From assembly GCF_034190915.1 (NCBI RefSeq), contig NW_026947485.1, positions 132,882,337 to 132,946,336 of the forward strand: a stretch of 64,000 nt of DNA. Direction: 5' to 3'. This DNA comes from Cavia porcellus. Taxonomy: Eukaryota; Chordata; Mammalia; Rodentia; Caviidae. This document shows positions 10,816 through 21,629 of this stretch, piece by piece. Within the stretch, counting starts at the first letter, position 1. Each line of letters starts with the position of its first letter. Made by a program: the position numbers and the translations under genes. The notes under the pieces were generated by a model that saw only the letters and a list, made by a program, of their open reading frames with translations, was not told the origin of the DNA and made no database searches.

Positions 10816-12357
10816 AGAATGATTACATTGAGATATTTATAAATAAATGGACACAGCTTGAGACCATACTCATAAGTGAAATAAATTAAACTCACATGTG
10901 TAAATACCAAATAGTTTCCTTAGTGTAAGAAATGATAAGAATACAAAAAGGTATGTGGTAAGCATGATTCCCAATCATATTGGTTTGAAGCCATATAATG
11001 TTTTTACTCATTAATTACAATGGTCTTAATCTGGGTTGTTCGATTTTAGTATCAGTGATGGTACAAATAGCTATTTTGAAGAAAGCAACACATCATAAAA
11101 GCTAGTGCTGATTTAATATCATCTTTTTTGAAGTCCCATCAAGCTGTTGTACATCGGTTTCCACTGGTTTTAACATGTTGTATCTTACTATATTTTACTA
11201 TATGCGATACTATAAACAAAATTTTTATATGCAAAGAGATAATATAGAAACTGTCGTTCGTTTTCTGTTAACTGGTTCTAAATACCTTGTAATTCTTTAA
11301 TTCTTTTGAATGGCTTCACACTGTCTTGATATGCTTGATGCTATAGTATACGAAGTCATACTCAATTCAAGGAAAGAGGCACTATGGTGACTACTATTAT
11401 GTTAGATTATCTGAGGGTGAAACACAATGATTCTTAAATTGTTCGGTTCTGACCTGTGTTGTTCTGTTACAAGTCCTCTTTTATCTCAATCTCCATCCTT
11501 TTTTAAAAATATTAATCTTTTTAATTTTTTTTTCAATTAAGGGAAAACTAAATTAAAAAATAGAGGGATATATTATAGTAACATTTTTGTTTTCCTATTA
11601 ACCTGATTTGAACCCTAGTATTGCTCTCCCCATCTTGTTCTGTCTGATTTTACTATATTCTATTTTGTTTGATAGTGTCAAGTTTGAGGGTATAGGCAAC
11701 CACTTTGAAGGCAATAAGATTTCCTATGATGTCCAGTATGGTTTGACTATTGTCTTCTTTTGAAGTCCTGTAAGGTCTCCGGTGTAGGTTTTATTGGTCT
11801 TGTACTGCACTGTTTTGATCAATTCTATTATACCTGATGATATAGGCAACTCTTTTTAAAAGTAGCAAGAGGCACAACGGTAACCATTTTTGATCACCTG
11901 ATATTCTATTTTTACATCATGTACTATGCCCATCCTTTTGTTCTAACCGACTCTGTTTTGTGTAGTCACGTTAGGTTTTATTCTCTTCAAAAAAAAGTAA
12001 TAAGAACTGTGGGATTAAAAAAAACCCCAAAAGTGTAATTGTTATTGTAAAAAAGAGAGGAAAGGAAGGTGGTCTAAGGGATATAACTGCATGTATGTTT
12101 GTGTGTAGGGTGGAAAACCATATTACGGAGCTTTTGTTGGATCACTGAACGGAACTGTCTGCAATCTCACTGTATGAATGTCCACTTTGTATGCTTTAAT
12201 TTTATAATTTGGACAACTGTTTCTGGGATGACAATGTGTAACCTATTAACTAGTGATTTCTTACTGTATATTTTTTTCTTGAAATTCTGTATTATTTGTA
12301 CCCTGTTACTGCTTTGTTTTTTTTTATTTCCTTTCTTTTTTTCTCTTTAAATAAAAA
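10816..12357 (+). repeat. Long L1 3' UTR with internal tandem repeats and A-rich tail
   Basis: About 1.5 kb of AT-rich sequence follows ORF2. A recurring segment of the form 'gatgatata(g)gcaact..ttt..aagtagcaagaggca..atggtaacca..attgat' followed by 'gaagtcct..tttattg' appears in diverged form at about 11041, 11209, 11340, 11671 and 11834. Unit spacing is about 130-165 bases where adjacent units can be aligned by eye. The last part (12000-12350) matches the fragment at 37540-37880. It ends with ctctttaaataaaaaaaa, a possible AATAAA signal plus a short tail. Confidence 0.75.
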
Positions 12358-12373
12358 AAATGTATATGGTAGG
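12358..12373 (+). repeat. Target-site duplication, 3' copy
   Basis: An exact copy of AAATGTATATGGTAGG from 5720-5735. It fixes the right end of the LINE-1. The first A residues cannot be separated from the L1 tail. Confidence 0.93.
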
Positions 12374-12590
12374 TACTACTAATCTGTGTTCATGAAAAGA
12401 ACAGTTGTGTTTTTATTGTCTGATTAATCATTTGTTCATATCTATATCCTGTAATCTGAACAACTACTTTCAAGAAAAATTATGCAATATATTAACTAGT
12501 GTTAATTTCCTATTTCTTTTTTTAAAATTCTATATAGTTTTGATTCTTGTTTTTTTTTAAATAAAAAATAGGGAAAAAAGAATAGAAAAA
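12374..12590 (+). mobile_element. Older, diverged L1 3' end (insertion target)
   Basis: After the duplication the text again resembles the L1 3' terminus: aacaactactttcaagaaaa, atattaactagtgttaattt, ttaaaattctatatagtttt and ttttttttaaataaaaaat parallel 12200-12355 with many substitutions. It is therefore an earlier L1 copy of the same or a sister family, next to or within which the full-length L1 inserted. Confidence 0.65.
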
Positions 12591-12599
12591 TGTCTACTG

Positions 12600-13390
12600 T
12601 GTTGAACTCCAGAAAGGTACTGAAACTTGTAATTTTCACAATAGAAATATTGTCTCTTTTTTCCCCTCCCTTTAACTGGTTAACTGTTTTTCCAATATAA
12701 TTTAGTCGTTATATTGTTTCCAGCCATAGAAATGTTCCCACAGGGATGCTTTTCCTCACTTCCTTTATACTAGAACTTTAAACTGACGATAAGGGCATTT
12801 GGTGTTGCCTCTACATTTTCCATTCTGTATAAATTTCCTGTATTTGCCTGCAGTTAGTCTGAGATGTCTTACTTTTCTTATTAATTTCTCAATGAGAAGC
12901 AACACTTCAAAGATTTTACTACTAGATTTCAGAAACCATTTAACTTTTAATTAGCTAGATAATATGGAAATTGAATAGAATAATGAAATACTGTAATAAA
13001 CAACTAAATACTAAAAAATATTGTACCTAGAACAAAAAGTTGTATTTCTGAATAAGTTTGTCAGGTGGAAAATATAGAATTTAGAGATGATTTCTGACAT
13101 AACTGCCAAAAAGAGAAGGGCAAGGCAAGGCAGGGAAAGGAAAGGACAAGTCACTCTGCTTCTGGATGCCCACTTCGGTGAAAGGGGCAACATGTGAGAC
13201 ACGCGGAGGAGTAGGTGGGAATCCGCGATTACGGGGAGTATTCTAAATCCTGTGTGTGTGGTGCATGTGTGCGGTGAGAGAGAGAGGCAGACACAGACAC
13301 AGACATGGACACAGAGAGACGGAGACACCAGGGCCCAAACCAAGCGCAGAGCTAATCTGTAGCCCTACCTCTAGTTTTCTTTTAAACCTG
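12600..13390. other. Non-coding sequence with purine-rich patch
   Basis: No gene seen. 13095-13150 is a GGCAAGGCAAGG/GGAAAGGAAAGG purine tract and 13255-13330 an imperfect GT then GA/ACAGAC low-complexity stretch. Confidence 0.5.
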
Positions 13391-13394
13391 AGTC

Positions 13395-13482
13395 ACTCAG
13401 GTTGACTCCATCTTGCTATCCGCCTGCTTCAGCCTTTCAGAGTTTGAAATTATAGGTGTGTACCACCATGAATTGCCTGAAT
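13395..13482 (-). mobile_element. B1-type SINE fragment, minus strand
   Basis: The text 'gcctgcttcagcctttcag', 'aaattataggtgtgtaccac' is a diverged reverse complement of the B1 core (…gtggtgcacacctataat…ctgaggcagg). The promoter half is present; the A tail is missing or unrecognisable. Confidence 0.6.
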
Positions 13483-14810
13483 CTTAAAACCTTAAAATAT
13501 GACCAAAATACAAGTTAAAGAATGGATAATGAAGCTGGATGCTTAATCTCACAAAGTACTCATGGAAATTATTTCATTTTACATTATGTTAAACTGAAAT
13601 ATCACCTGATTACACATATTATTTTCATACAAGTAATTTATTTAATAAAATCTGAAAACATTTTGCTATAATAGACCCTCTTATTTGTAAATATTATATA
13701 AACTACATACAGTAGGTACTTAACAAGTTTCTTAGAAATCTTGAGTAGAAAGATGAAAATTCATTTTGAACTTTTTCTATAAATTCAGGCATAAATTACA
13801 TGTACATTATGGCATACAAACTATTGAGATTTTTATTCTCTCTTTGTATTTTTGGGCCCAATACATTACTTTATTTACAGCATCTCAACATTATAAACAT
13901 AACATGGTCTTTAAATCATACAGTTTTCTACAGCCCTTCTCCAAAGTCACTGTGTGAAAACCAAGTGTAATTTATGTCAATATATAAAGAAATAATTTTT
14001 CTGTTTCTTGTCTTGTGATTGAAAACATTTTACAAATATTCATGATTATAGAGTACAAATACTTATTAATTATTATTCTCCTATCTTGGTTTTTATACCC
14101 AAGTAACAAAATATTTGTTTCACTTTCCAAAGTTACACTTCAAATATACACAATAATAAGTGAGATAATAAAAATACAAACTGTACAAACCACAAACATG
14201 GTAGCTAAACTAATCCTGCTAAGAGGACTAGATTGATGAAAACCTAAAGAAAAAAATATAAATTGAAAAGATGAACTTAAAGATTTTGTTACAAGTTGTC
14301 TAAATGAATAATGAAGACAAAATAGTGAGCATTAATGCACTCAATGAATTCTCATCCATCACTGGGTAAGGAGTCTGTAACTGCAAATTACCAGCTTATT
14401 CCTGAGAGGAAATTGTTGTCTGAAGAAGCAGACCTTGATGGCAGCATTTTAAAGGCAACACAGTTTCGAGGTTTGATATATAGAAGAAATGGGCAATGCA
14501 GTCACATGTTCTGGGAGGACATCAATGAGGCTGAGGATGGAGCAGAAGGACGTGATTGATCCAGGAAAAGGAACTTCTATATCTGGATAAATTATACCCT
14601 GAGGTGTGTAAAAAATATACAGAATGACCTACCTAATCTTAAATCAATCTTTAAGAATATCAGAGCATGGAAAAGGTGTCAGAGGATGGAAAAAAAATTA
14701 ATAAGGCACAATTTTCTATGGGAGAGAAAAAGTAGATACTTCATGATGGTATCCCCAAAAATATTGGAATAGATGTTTCATTAGCATCTATTTGGGAATA
14801 CATATTACAT
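13483..14810. other. AT-rich non-coding sequence
   Basis: No recognisable gene or repeat. The 60-75-codon frames here (for example 13766, 14015, 14335) show no domain features. Confidence 0.4.
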
Positions 14811-14816
14811 GCACGC

Positions 14817-15197
14817 TGTTACGGCTTGTATCGAAGTCTCAGGCAGTCATAGGTGGGGCTTTAAAGAGGTGGATGGATCTAGAATGTGCGATGCTGCAGT
14901 TAAGGATGCTGGATTCATGATGTGATACTAGAGTTAAATGTGTCCTACCCTGCGTGTGAGTGCTACCTGCCTGGGTAGCTTGGATGGAATAGAAGGGGCA
15001 GAAAGAAGGCTGCTGTTGTCACTTGGCTTTTGCTGCTTTTGTTGCCTTCTACCTGCCATGAACTGCTTCCTCTCTGACATGCCATGCTGCCTTGGAGCCA
15101 GTCAATTGTGGACTGAAATCTCCATTAATTGTGAGCCAAAAAAATTCTCGGGAGTTGGGAATTTTGTCTCAGCAATAAGAAAAGTAACTGACACACA
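14817..15197 (+). mobile_element. MaLR-type solo LTR (MST/MLT-like), plus strand
   Basis: Begins TGTTACGGCTTG and ends …GTAACTGACACA. Diagnostic 3' half: tgccatgctgccttggagcc, then 'tgtggactgaaatctc..aattgtgagccaaaa' and 'ttgtctcagcaataagaaaa', the classic end of ERVL-MaLR LTRs. No internal region follows, so it is a solo LTR. A chance open frame (14938-15234) crosses it and is not a gene. Confidence 0.8.
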
Positions 15198-15199
15198 CT

Positions 15200-16530
15200 T
15201 ACTATGGGGAGTTGGTACAGACATGACATCTTAATCTCTTTTAAGTGTCCTTCACCTTTTCTCCCTCCTCTCTCTCCATCCCTATATTTTCCCATTTTCA
15301 AAGGTTCTACCTCCTCCTTATCATTGGTCTTTTATTTTTCTCTTTAAATTACTTACACTGATTTTCTCATGTTTTAGACCAGTGCTCAAAGGCTTAAATA
15401 AGAACCCACACATCACCATCAAGAGTCAACTCAGTTTACTAAAAGCAAAGAATTCCTAATAATTACTTTCTTTATGCATTTGTCTCAAATGTGAGGTCTA
15501 ATTAACAAGATCAGTTTCAATTTTGGGATCCAGAAAATCAGGTGAAAGAAAACACCTATCAGACATTTCTGAGCAGTACCAAGTTGACCCTCTTTTTCCA
15601 ATAAAGATATTAGGGCTGAGAAGGAAGATGCCAGGTTTTATGAAGTCATATTGATATCATGTAGTTTAACAACATGGTTGAAAAGTGAAAATATTTTCTG
15701 TGGCATACAGATAAGGTATATGAAATTGTAGGTGTTATTTCAATTCTGTACACTGGTCCATGAAGTCCCAATCCTGATAAGGTTTAAAGATAGTTTTTTT
15801 CTCGCTAAATATTTACACATGTTGATAAGTTTAAATCAAATGTTCATTAATATCTAAAATGAGTTAGCTTAGTTTTTTGATAGTTTTAGGAGTCACTTTG
15901 CTTTCATACAAAACTATGTCTCAGTATATCAAGGTAAGTTTTGCTGTTTTCTTTCTAACTCAAATTTCAATAGAAGCTAGAAATAATAATCACTCTGAGA
16001 TTCTTAACCAAATTTCTTCTCAGTCTCAATGTCTGAACAACTTACAGAGTTTTTAGGGAGCCTATTGTATTGCAAAGAGTTAAGAAACCTTCAAAAATAG
16101 GGACCTATAAAGTAGAAAATATTTAGAAATAAGAAATCTATGAAAATAGGAAAGTTTAGTTAATGGAAATCTTGAAAAACACGATCAGTTGAGTTGTTAA
16201 TGTTAGAAAAATGTGCTTTAAAGTAAGACAAATAAATCAAAGCATTTTGTACAAATCAGCCTAATTTTATATGCATCACATACATAGTGTTATACTATTG
16301 TTTTTTATTTGCTTGATTAAATTTCATTCAACAAAACATTTGAGCATCAGTAAGTTCTTCAAAAATGCTGTCATTTGAGAGAAGCATAACCAACATTAAA
16401 AGCACTGGATAAATGCAAAATAGTCCCTCAAGTTGATTACATTTAAATGCATTTGTTAAATTCTCATTTTTAAATTACATAATAACACAAGGGAAAAGTG
16501 AATATACACAGATCAAGCTGTATAAAATAA
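15200..16530. other. Non-coding sequence, no feature recognised
   Basis: AT-rich with a pyrimidine-rich patch at 15240-15300. No repeat family could be named. Confidence 0.4.
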
Positions 16531-16531
16531 A

Positions 16532-16620
16532 TATTTATTTCATTGACCCAATTTTTTTCAAATTACAAAGTGTTAGACATTAACTCCATTTAATTTGAAG
16601 CCTCTATATCTAGATTTTTG
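16532..16620 (+). repeat. Local direct repeat, copy 1 (89 bp)
   Basis: Runs from TATTTATTTCATTGAC to CTCTATATCTAGATTTTTG. It is matched by 17095-17182 in the same orientation with scattered substitutions. No known family is recognised. Confidence 0.8.
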
Positions 16621-17094
16621 GTCAGTAAGTGAGTTTGGTCTTTCATGACCATGATTATTTGTTGTTTCAACCATGATTCAAACACAACCTGGGGAACAGT
16701 GCTGGGCTTAGTGTTCTGATCTTGAAGAACTCTGAACATGTCAACAGACTACGACAGTAAGCTTCTTTAGCCTTTTTTTACTAGAATGAGCTATGACAGG
16801 TCTGTTTCCCCTCTAAGCATTTCAGAGAACACAGAGCAGTGAGAAGCAGCTGGCTCAAAAAAACTGCAGCTTTTCTCTGTAGAATGACGAAAGTAATACA
16901 GTTGCTGGACCAGAGAATCTCAGAGCCTTAACTGGTCCTTAAAAGGGCCAAATATCTTAGGCGACATGGATAAGCTCTGAGGAGGTAATATGTGCTTCCA
17001 GAGTCATGTTTATTGTTTTATAAGACATGAACATGAATAGGTAAGAGGAGTGAAAACTTCAGAAAATAAAGTTATGTCGTCATTTAAAAATGAG
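16621..17094. other. Spacer between the two direct repeats
   Basis: 474 bases of unclassified sequence without an open frame over 60 codons. If the repeats are termini of an element, this would be its body, but no primer-binding site or coding region is seen. Confidence 0.35.
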
Positions 17095-17182
17095 TATTTA
17101 TTCCACTGACTCAAATTTTTCAGCTCACAAAATGGTAGACATTACCCAAGTTTAATTTGGAGCTTCTATCTCTAGATTTTTG
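17095..17182 (+). repeat. Local direct repeat, copy 2 (88 bp)
   Basis: Starts TATTTATTCCACTGAC and ends CTATCTCTAGATTTTTG, parallel to 16532-16620. Shared internal words include GGTAGACATTA/TGTTAGACATTA and TTTAATTTGGAGC/TTTAATTTGAAGC. Confidence 0.8.
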
Positions 17183-17219
17183 CAGCATGTAGGTATGTTT
17201 TATGCAGACATGCTTTATG

Positions 17220-17231
17220 CCCCCCCCCCCC
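17220..17231. repeat. Poly(C) run
   Basis: Twelve consecutive C residues, an unstable mononucleotide tract and a potential sequencing or assembly weak point. Confidence 0.95.
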
Positions 17232-18955
17232 GTACCAGTAATGAGGCCATCTGGCTATTTTCTGTCTTCACGGTGGCTCATTATTTTGCTTTCCCCTTCA
17301 TTCCTCTCATTGTCTTTTCACTTAAGTTGATTCTTTCTTTTTAGAGTAGGTTTTAGTTCTTTAGTGTTTCAGTGTGCTAGTTGTTAGATGGTTTCTCGTT
17401 TCCCTTGGCTTTCACTTGATTCCTACGGAATTTCATGATGCAGGTTTCCATTCCTCCCTACGTAAAATTCCTCTCCAGATCCTGAGATCCTTCCTTTGCT
17501 TCCACGATGCACACTGCACCACTTACAAAGCCCTCCACCTGTTTGTAAATTTTGTAGATCCTGCTTATTTCTTGCTCTTGAAAGGACCTACCTGTACCCT
17601 GTTGCTTTCTCTGTAAACCCGTCAGCAAGTCTATTTTCTCTCACATCCGTGAGCCTGGAGGCAAGACCTTTCTCATCTCTACCTTCACAACAAACCATTC
17701 GGTCATAAGATTACATCTCCACTGCCCCTGGAATATTGCTATACTTTAATCAAACTCTAAGTCTTATGTCTTATGTATGGGGAAGTCATTATTCTTTGAT
17801 ATTATTTCTGTGAATTCAATATACAAAGAAGTTAGTATTCAGCCCTGTGGACTCTTGACTGAACTTTTCTAATCAATGATTTTACAAGCTTTGTGACCAC
17901 CCTTCATATTGTTATCATCTCTATTCGTACTTCTCAGAATTCAATTCCACTCACCAATCCCCTGGCCACATACTGTATCTTCACCTTCCTTCAGCTTCTG
18001 AAATTCACTTGCCTCTATTGTATATTTGTTCTTTTTATACACTTTCTCCCTTCCTTCTACTTTCATGATCCTTTCTTGGCGAAACTAAATTTCTGTCTGA
18101 GTCATTCTATCTCTCTATTCACTTCCTACACCTGAACAATTGATTATCCTGGACAGATACACAGAACAAGACTAATAACTCTCTTTTTAAAACCATGGCC
18201 ACCAATCAAAAGTTGCCTTTTAATATTTATAGTAGTATTACACTTTGGGAGTCTGTATTCTTCCAAATACCAGAAGACTGCTACAAACATCTTACTTCTT
18301 CAAACCTCCCATAGATCCTTTCCCAGCTTCACTCATTTGGCCTCTAATCTCACCCAAAAATGCTCACAAGGGAACCTGTGTCACTTCCCCTTGTGATAAT
18401 CACCCACTTTTCAGCAGCTGAACGCATGTGTCTGCCTTCCCATACATTACATGGAAATCATCCATGATCCCGTGGGATGCCAGTTCCACAATTTTACACT
18501 ATTAGTGATCCCCTGCCCCTCATCTCATCGAGAGAACTCACTAGTGTTTTCCACCTCCCACCCACCAGTAATTTACCTCTGCTACCTCTACCTAAAAATT
18601 CACTTCTCCTCGTATCTTAAAAAATGACTTCTCTTGAGACCTCCTTCTTTTAAGGACAGCCTTCCAGGAGTGTAGTCTTTATTCTTAACCTCTGATTATT
18701 AGCTTGATTTTCTCTTAGATCCACTTCGGTGATGTTTTTTCCACTTACACTGCAGGAGAAAATAATCCTGTCAAGTTTGCCAGGCCATCTGTATTGCAAA
18801 ACCAATTGTTAACATGGAAATCAATTCTTACGTGACCAGGTCACACTGTTTCCCACGGTTGTTCACTTCCTCCTTGGCATACTTCCTTTATATCACAGAT
18901 TTCTGGTTTTCACACAGTCATTTTATTTCAGTCTTGTTGGTTCTTCCTCTTCCCT
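17232..18955 (+). repeat. Long pyrimidine-rich stretch, possibly ancient LINE material
   Basis: CT-rich on the plus strand with many ttcctc/cttcc words, a composition typical of the coding portion of L2-type elements read in sense, but too diverged for a firm match. Short frames at 17374-18135 have no domain signature. Confidence 0.3.
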
Positions 18956-18959
18956 ATTC

Positions 18960-19560
18960 TCCAAATGTCTTAATGCCCTAGGAGTCAGCTCTTAGACCTT
19001 TTTCGTCTGCGTGAACATGCATGTCTTTGTTTTCTCATCTTATAGTGGAGAATGTCCCTGCCTCAGCCAGTATACTTTCATTTCTTAGTTGCCCAGGTAA
19101 AAGTTCCTGCTCCAGATTCAATTGCTGCTCTCTCTTAGAAACAGATGGTCGCTGTAGTACATAGCTGGCCACTATGCTGCATGTTTATAAACCAATCCCT
19201 AATTGACAGCCATTCTATTTCTGTGCTTCCTGCTTGCTTATCCCATAAAAGCCCTAGGCCACCAGAGATCAGCACCTGATATTTTGGGAGTGATTCTGAT
19301 CAGAGACCATTGATAATAATAAACCTGCTGCCAAATCCTCCATGTCATTTCGATAATTACTCAAGTAATTATATCTGCAACTCAGTCATACATCTTTATG
19401 AGTATCTAATAGACATTGTGAATCTGACATAGTTCAATCTGAACTCTTGGGTCAGATGCCCAAATTGATGCCAATTTGGTTTCTTGACTAATCCAATCAA
19501 AATTACTGCCATTATCTGAATTTCCCTCATCTTTTGAAGCATTCAGAATCTGAACACCAC
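18960..19560 (+). repeat. L2-like LINE relic, plus strand
   Basis: Several segments follow L2 order and wording: 'tcttccctattctccaaatg', 'gccaaatcctccatgtcatt', and 'gagtatctaatagacattgt' followed by 'gttcaatctgaactcttgg', which parallels the L2 'atgtctaataggcatctcaaactcaacatg..aaactgaactcttga' region. Strongly eroded. Confidence 0.4.
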
Positions 19561-19594
19561 TTATTCCTCAACTGCTACTACTACGGGTACAAGC

Positions 19595-19694
19595 TATATT
19601 ATATATTATATTATATATATTATATACTATATACTATATACTATATACTATATATTATATTATATATTATATATTATATATTATATATTATATT
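19595..19694. repeat. AT-rich tandem repeat (TATAC/TATATTA)
   Basis: About 100 bases of near-pure TA with ACTATAT and ATTATAT pentamer/heptamer units. It could form cruciform or slipped structures. Confidence 0.95.
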
Positions 19695-20005
19695 CCCTTT
19701 CCTAGAGTAGCACTGTAGTTCTAAACTGGCCCATTAATTTAACTTTTACCTTTCATTGTCTAGTCTCAATAGCACAGTGTGAAGGGTTTTATAAACTTTT
19801 AAAAGTTTTATTAATACACATCTACAAAATCTAATAATTAAATTTATCATGGGAAATGGGCACATATTAGTAGCACATCTTATTCTTTTTATTTTTTAAT
19901 TCTCTCTCCTCTCTCCCCCCACCTCCATATCTTGGCCTCCTTTCTATTTGCAAAAATCTACTTTCCTTTTGTTTCTCTCTTATTTAGCTCTGTAACACAT
20001 TTATA
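19695..20005. other. Non-coding AT-rich sequence
   Basis: Nothing recognised. A C run (CTCTCCCCCCACC) occurs at about 19910. Confidence 0.4.
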
Positions 20006-20207
20006 CAGTGGTACCTTTGTTCACAAACTTAATTTGTACCACAACTATGGGGAAGATTGTTGTGTTCATGTTAGTGTGAGAAAGATGACAGATGCCATAT
20101 TAATCACCTAATGCAGAGCTTGAAAACAAGCAAATTTTTACTGAATGCTTCTGTTTGTAAACTGAATTGTTTGGGAGCAGAGATATTTGTGAATTGAGGT
20201 GTTATTA
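20006..20207. mobile_element. Miniature Tigger/pogo-like DNA transposon
   Basis: Starts CAGTGGTACCTTTGTTCACAAACTT immediately after a TA. Ends with the inverted-repeat partner tttgtgaattgaggtgttat next to another TA. The internal text repeats the 'ttgtaccacaactatgggga…tgttcatgt' pattern. Mammalian Tigger-type elements begin with CAGTGGTACCTCGGTTC-like inverted repeats and duplicate TA. At about 200 bases it is non-autonomous. Diverged. Confidence 0.5.
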
Positions 20208-20339
20208 TATTTGATTTCTTGATGACAGTCCTTTTTTGTCTGGAGTAAATATATTTCATATATTTATTGGTCATTTGTGCTTCGGAGAAGTGTGTATTCA
20301 CTTCATTCACTTCACTGTCCATTTTTATTGTCTTTACTT

Positions 20340-20815
20340 TGAGATGAAGTCTAATTTTTTTTTTTAGTTCTTCATATATTGTAGATAACAGTCTTCTGTC
20401 TGAGGAGTAGCTGGCAAACTTTTCCCCATTCTGTAGGTTGTTTGATTTCCTGTATTGAAACCTTTTAACTTGACCATTTGTTGATTCTTTGTTGAATCAA
20501 TCATTTGTTGATTCTTTTTGTTATTTCTTGTTCAATGGGGGCCATGTTTACAAAGTCCTGGACTATATCTGTATCTTTAAGAGATTTACCTATTTCATCT
20601 TTCAGCTAATTAAGTGTTCCATTTTTAATATTTAGATCTTTGATCCATTTTGGTCTTAATTTTGCACATTTTGGCTTTAGTTTTGACCCATAGATCTACA
20701 TTCAGTCTTCTATATGTATATAACCAGTTTTCCCAGCACCACTTCTTAAAGGGGTTACTTTTCCCCAAAGTGTATGTTTTTGGCCTTTTTTGTTAAAGAT
20801 AAAATGTCTTAATGT
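20340..20815 (-). mobile_element. LINE-1 ORF2 fragment, minus strand
   Basis: Antisense L1 3' ORF2 text is clear: 'tttgatccattttggtctta', 'ttcccagcaccac', 'aggttgtttgatttcctg', 'aacagtcttctgtctgagg'. It corresponds to the ORF2 region around '…LFNKWCWENWLS…IKDLN…' and downstream. No A tail is present, so it is an internal fragment of an older insertion. Confidence 0.85.
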
Positions 20816-20829
20816 GAGAAGGTTTTAAG

Positions 20830-21600
20830 TAAGCTACAATTGGGTTCTTTACAAACCCCTTGAATGACTCCTTATTTCTGAGTAAAAGTCAATATTCTTT
20901 TTATTTGTTTTTGCTGACTTCACTTTTTATTGTTGGTATATATTTTCTGTATTTAATAGTCACATTTAACTTGAGGAACATACACATCACATCTTGAAAA
21001 TTTTTATTTCCCTTTTTCCCCACCAGCTTTCCCCTTTCTGCCTTCCTCAGATTGCCTCTTCTGCCTGCTACCCGCTATTGTACAGAACTGCTTTCTCTGA
21101 ACCCATCTCCTCATAAGCTTAATCTGTCTTTCTCTTCCACCAGATTGACCTCTGCTCCTTCATTTCTTAACAGCTACCAATTACTAAAACACTACAAAAT
21201 TTAACATATCTGTTTGCTTAGTAGGAAAAAAAAAGCTAAGATCCTACTGAGTTGTGTTTGGATAGAAAATGAACCACAGGAGGACTGAGAATTAGAAGGG
21301 CCTATAAACGATGAGGTATCAAGTAAGGTACCACTATGGACAACTGCAGGGAACCCTGGCTGGGACTGTGACAGACAGGTTAAAAGTACGTATTGAAGGT
21401 GCAATGACCTGGGACATCTTTTCTCCAACTCATATTCATTATTATTGAAAGCTTCTCCTAAAAGGACACAGTGAGTTCCCAGGAAAAAAAGATACAGATA
21501 GAGGGAAGTTGGGTGGGCATTGCAAATGGTCAGTGCCAAAAGACAGTGGGCAGGATACCAACAGAGTCCTGTAAAGCTTGGCATATAGTCTGTGCTGCCA
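20830..21600. other. Mixed non-coding sequence, possible L2 remnants
   Basis: 20845-20900 ('ccccttgaatgactccttat','gagtaaaagtcaa') resembles L2 text, in line with the fragment at 18960-19560. The 127-codon minus frame at 21201-21584 has no recognisable domain, and I regard it as chance. Confidence 0.35.
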
Positions 21601-21629
21601 AGTGAAGTACAAATTTTAAGAGATCAGAA

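Larger units (their letters stand above)
5736..12357 (+). mobile_element. Full-length LINE-1 retrotransposon
   Basis: A complete but inactive L1 of about 6.6 kb in sense orientation. Parts in order: monomer-type 5' UTR (5736-6060), ORF1 (6061-7047), inter-ORF spacer of about 81 bases, ORF2 (7129 to about 10815), a long 3' UTR (about 10816-12350) and a short A-rich tail (aataaaaaaaa). The exact 16-bp duplication on both sides shows insertion by target-primed reverse transcription at an ATTT/A-like bottom-strand site, with no 5' truncation detectable. Both ORFs carry stops and frameshifts, so the copy cannot move by itself. The family looks lineage-specific, because its 3' UTR recurs in this window at 21.6 kb and 37.4 kb. 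Confidence 0.95.

Noticed and set aside
11580..12350. L1 3' UTR frames (for example 12099-12350) as a gene
   Set aside because: The sequence is repeated at 37.4 kb as a truncated L1 tail with the frame broken, so it is untranslated repeat DNA.
14938..15234. Cys-rich 98-codon frame
   Set aside because: Lies almost wholly in the MaLR LTR; the cysteines come from tgctgc/tgttgc words of the LTR.
16532..17182. Direct repeats as retroviral LTRs
   Set aside because: Only 89 bp, no TG…CA ends, no primer-binding site or coding text between; kept only as an unassigned repeat pair.
21201..21584. 127-codon minus-strand frame
   Set aside because: No domain, no splice or promoter context, composition like neighbouring non-coding DNA; frames of this length occur by chance in 64 kb.
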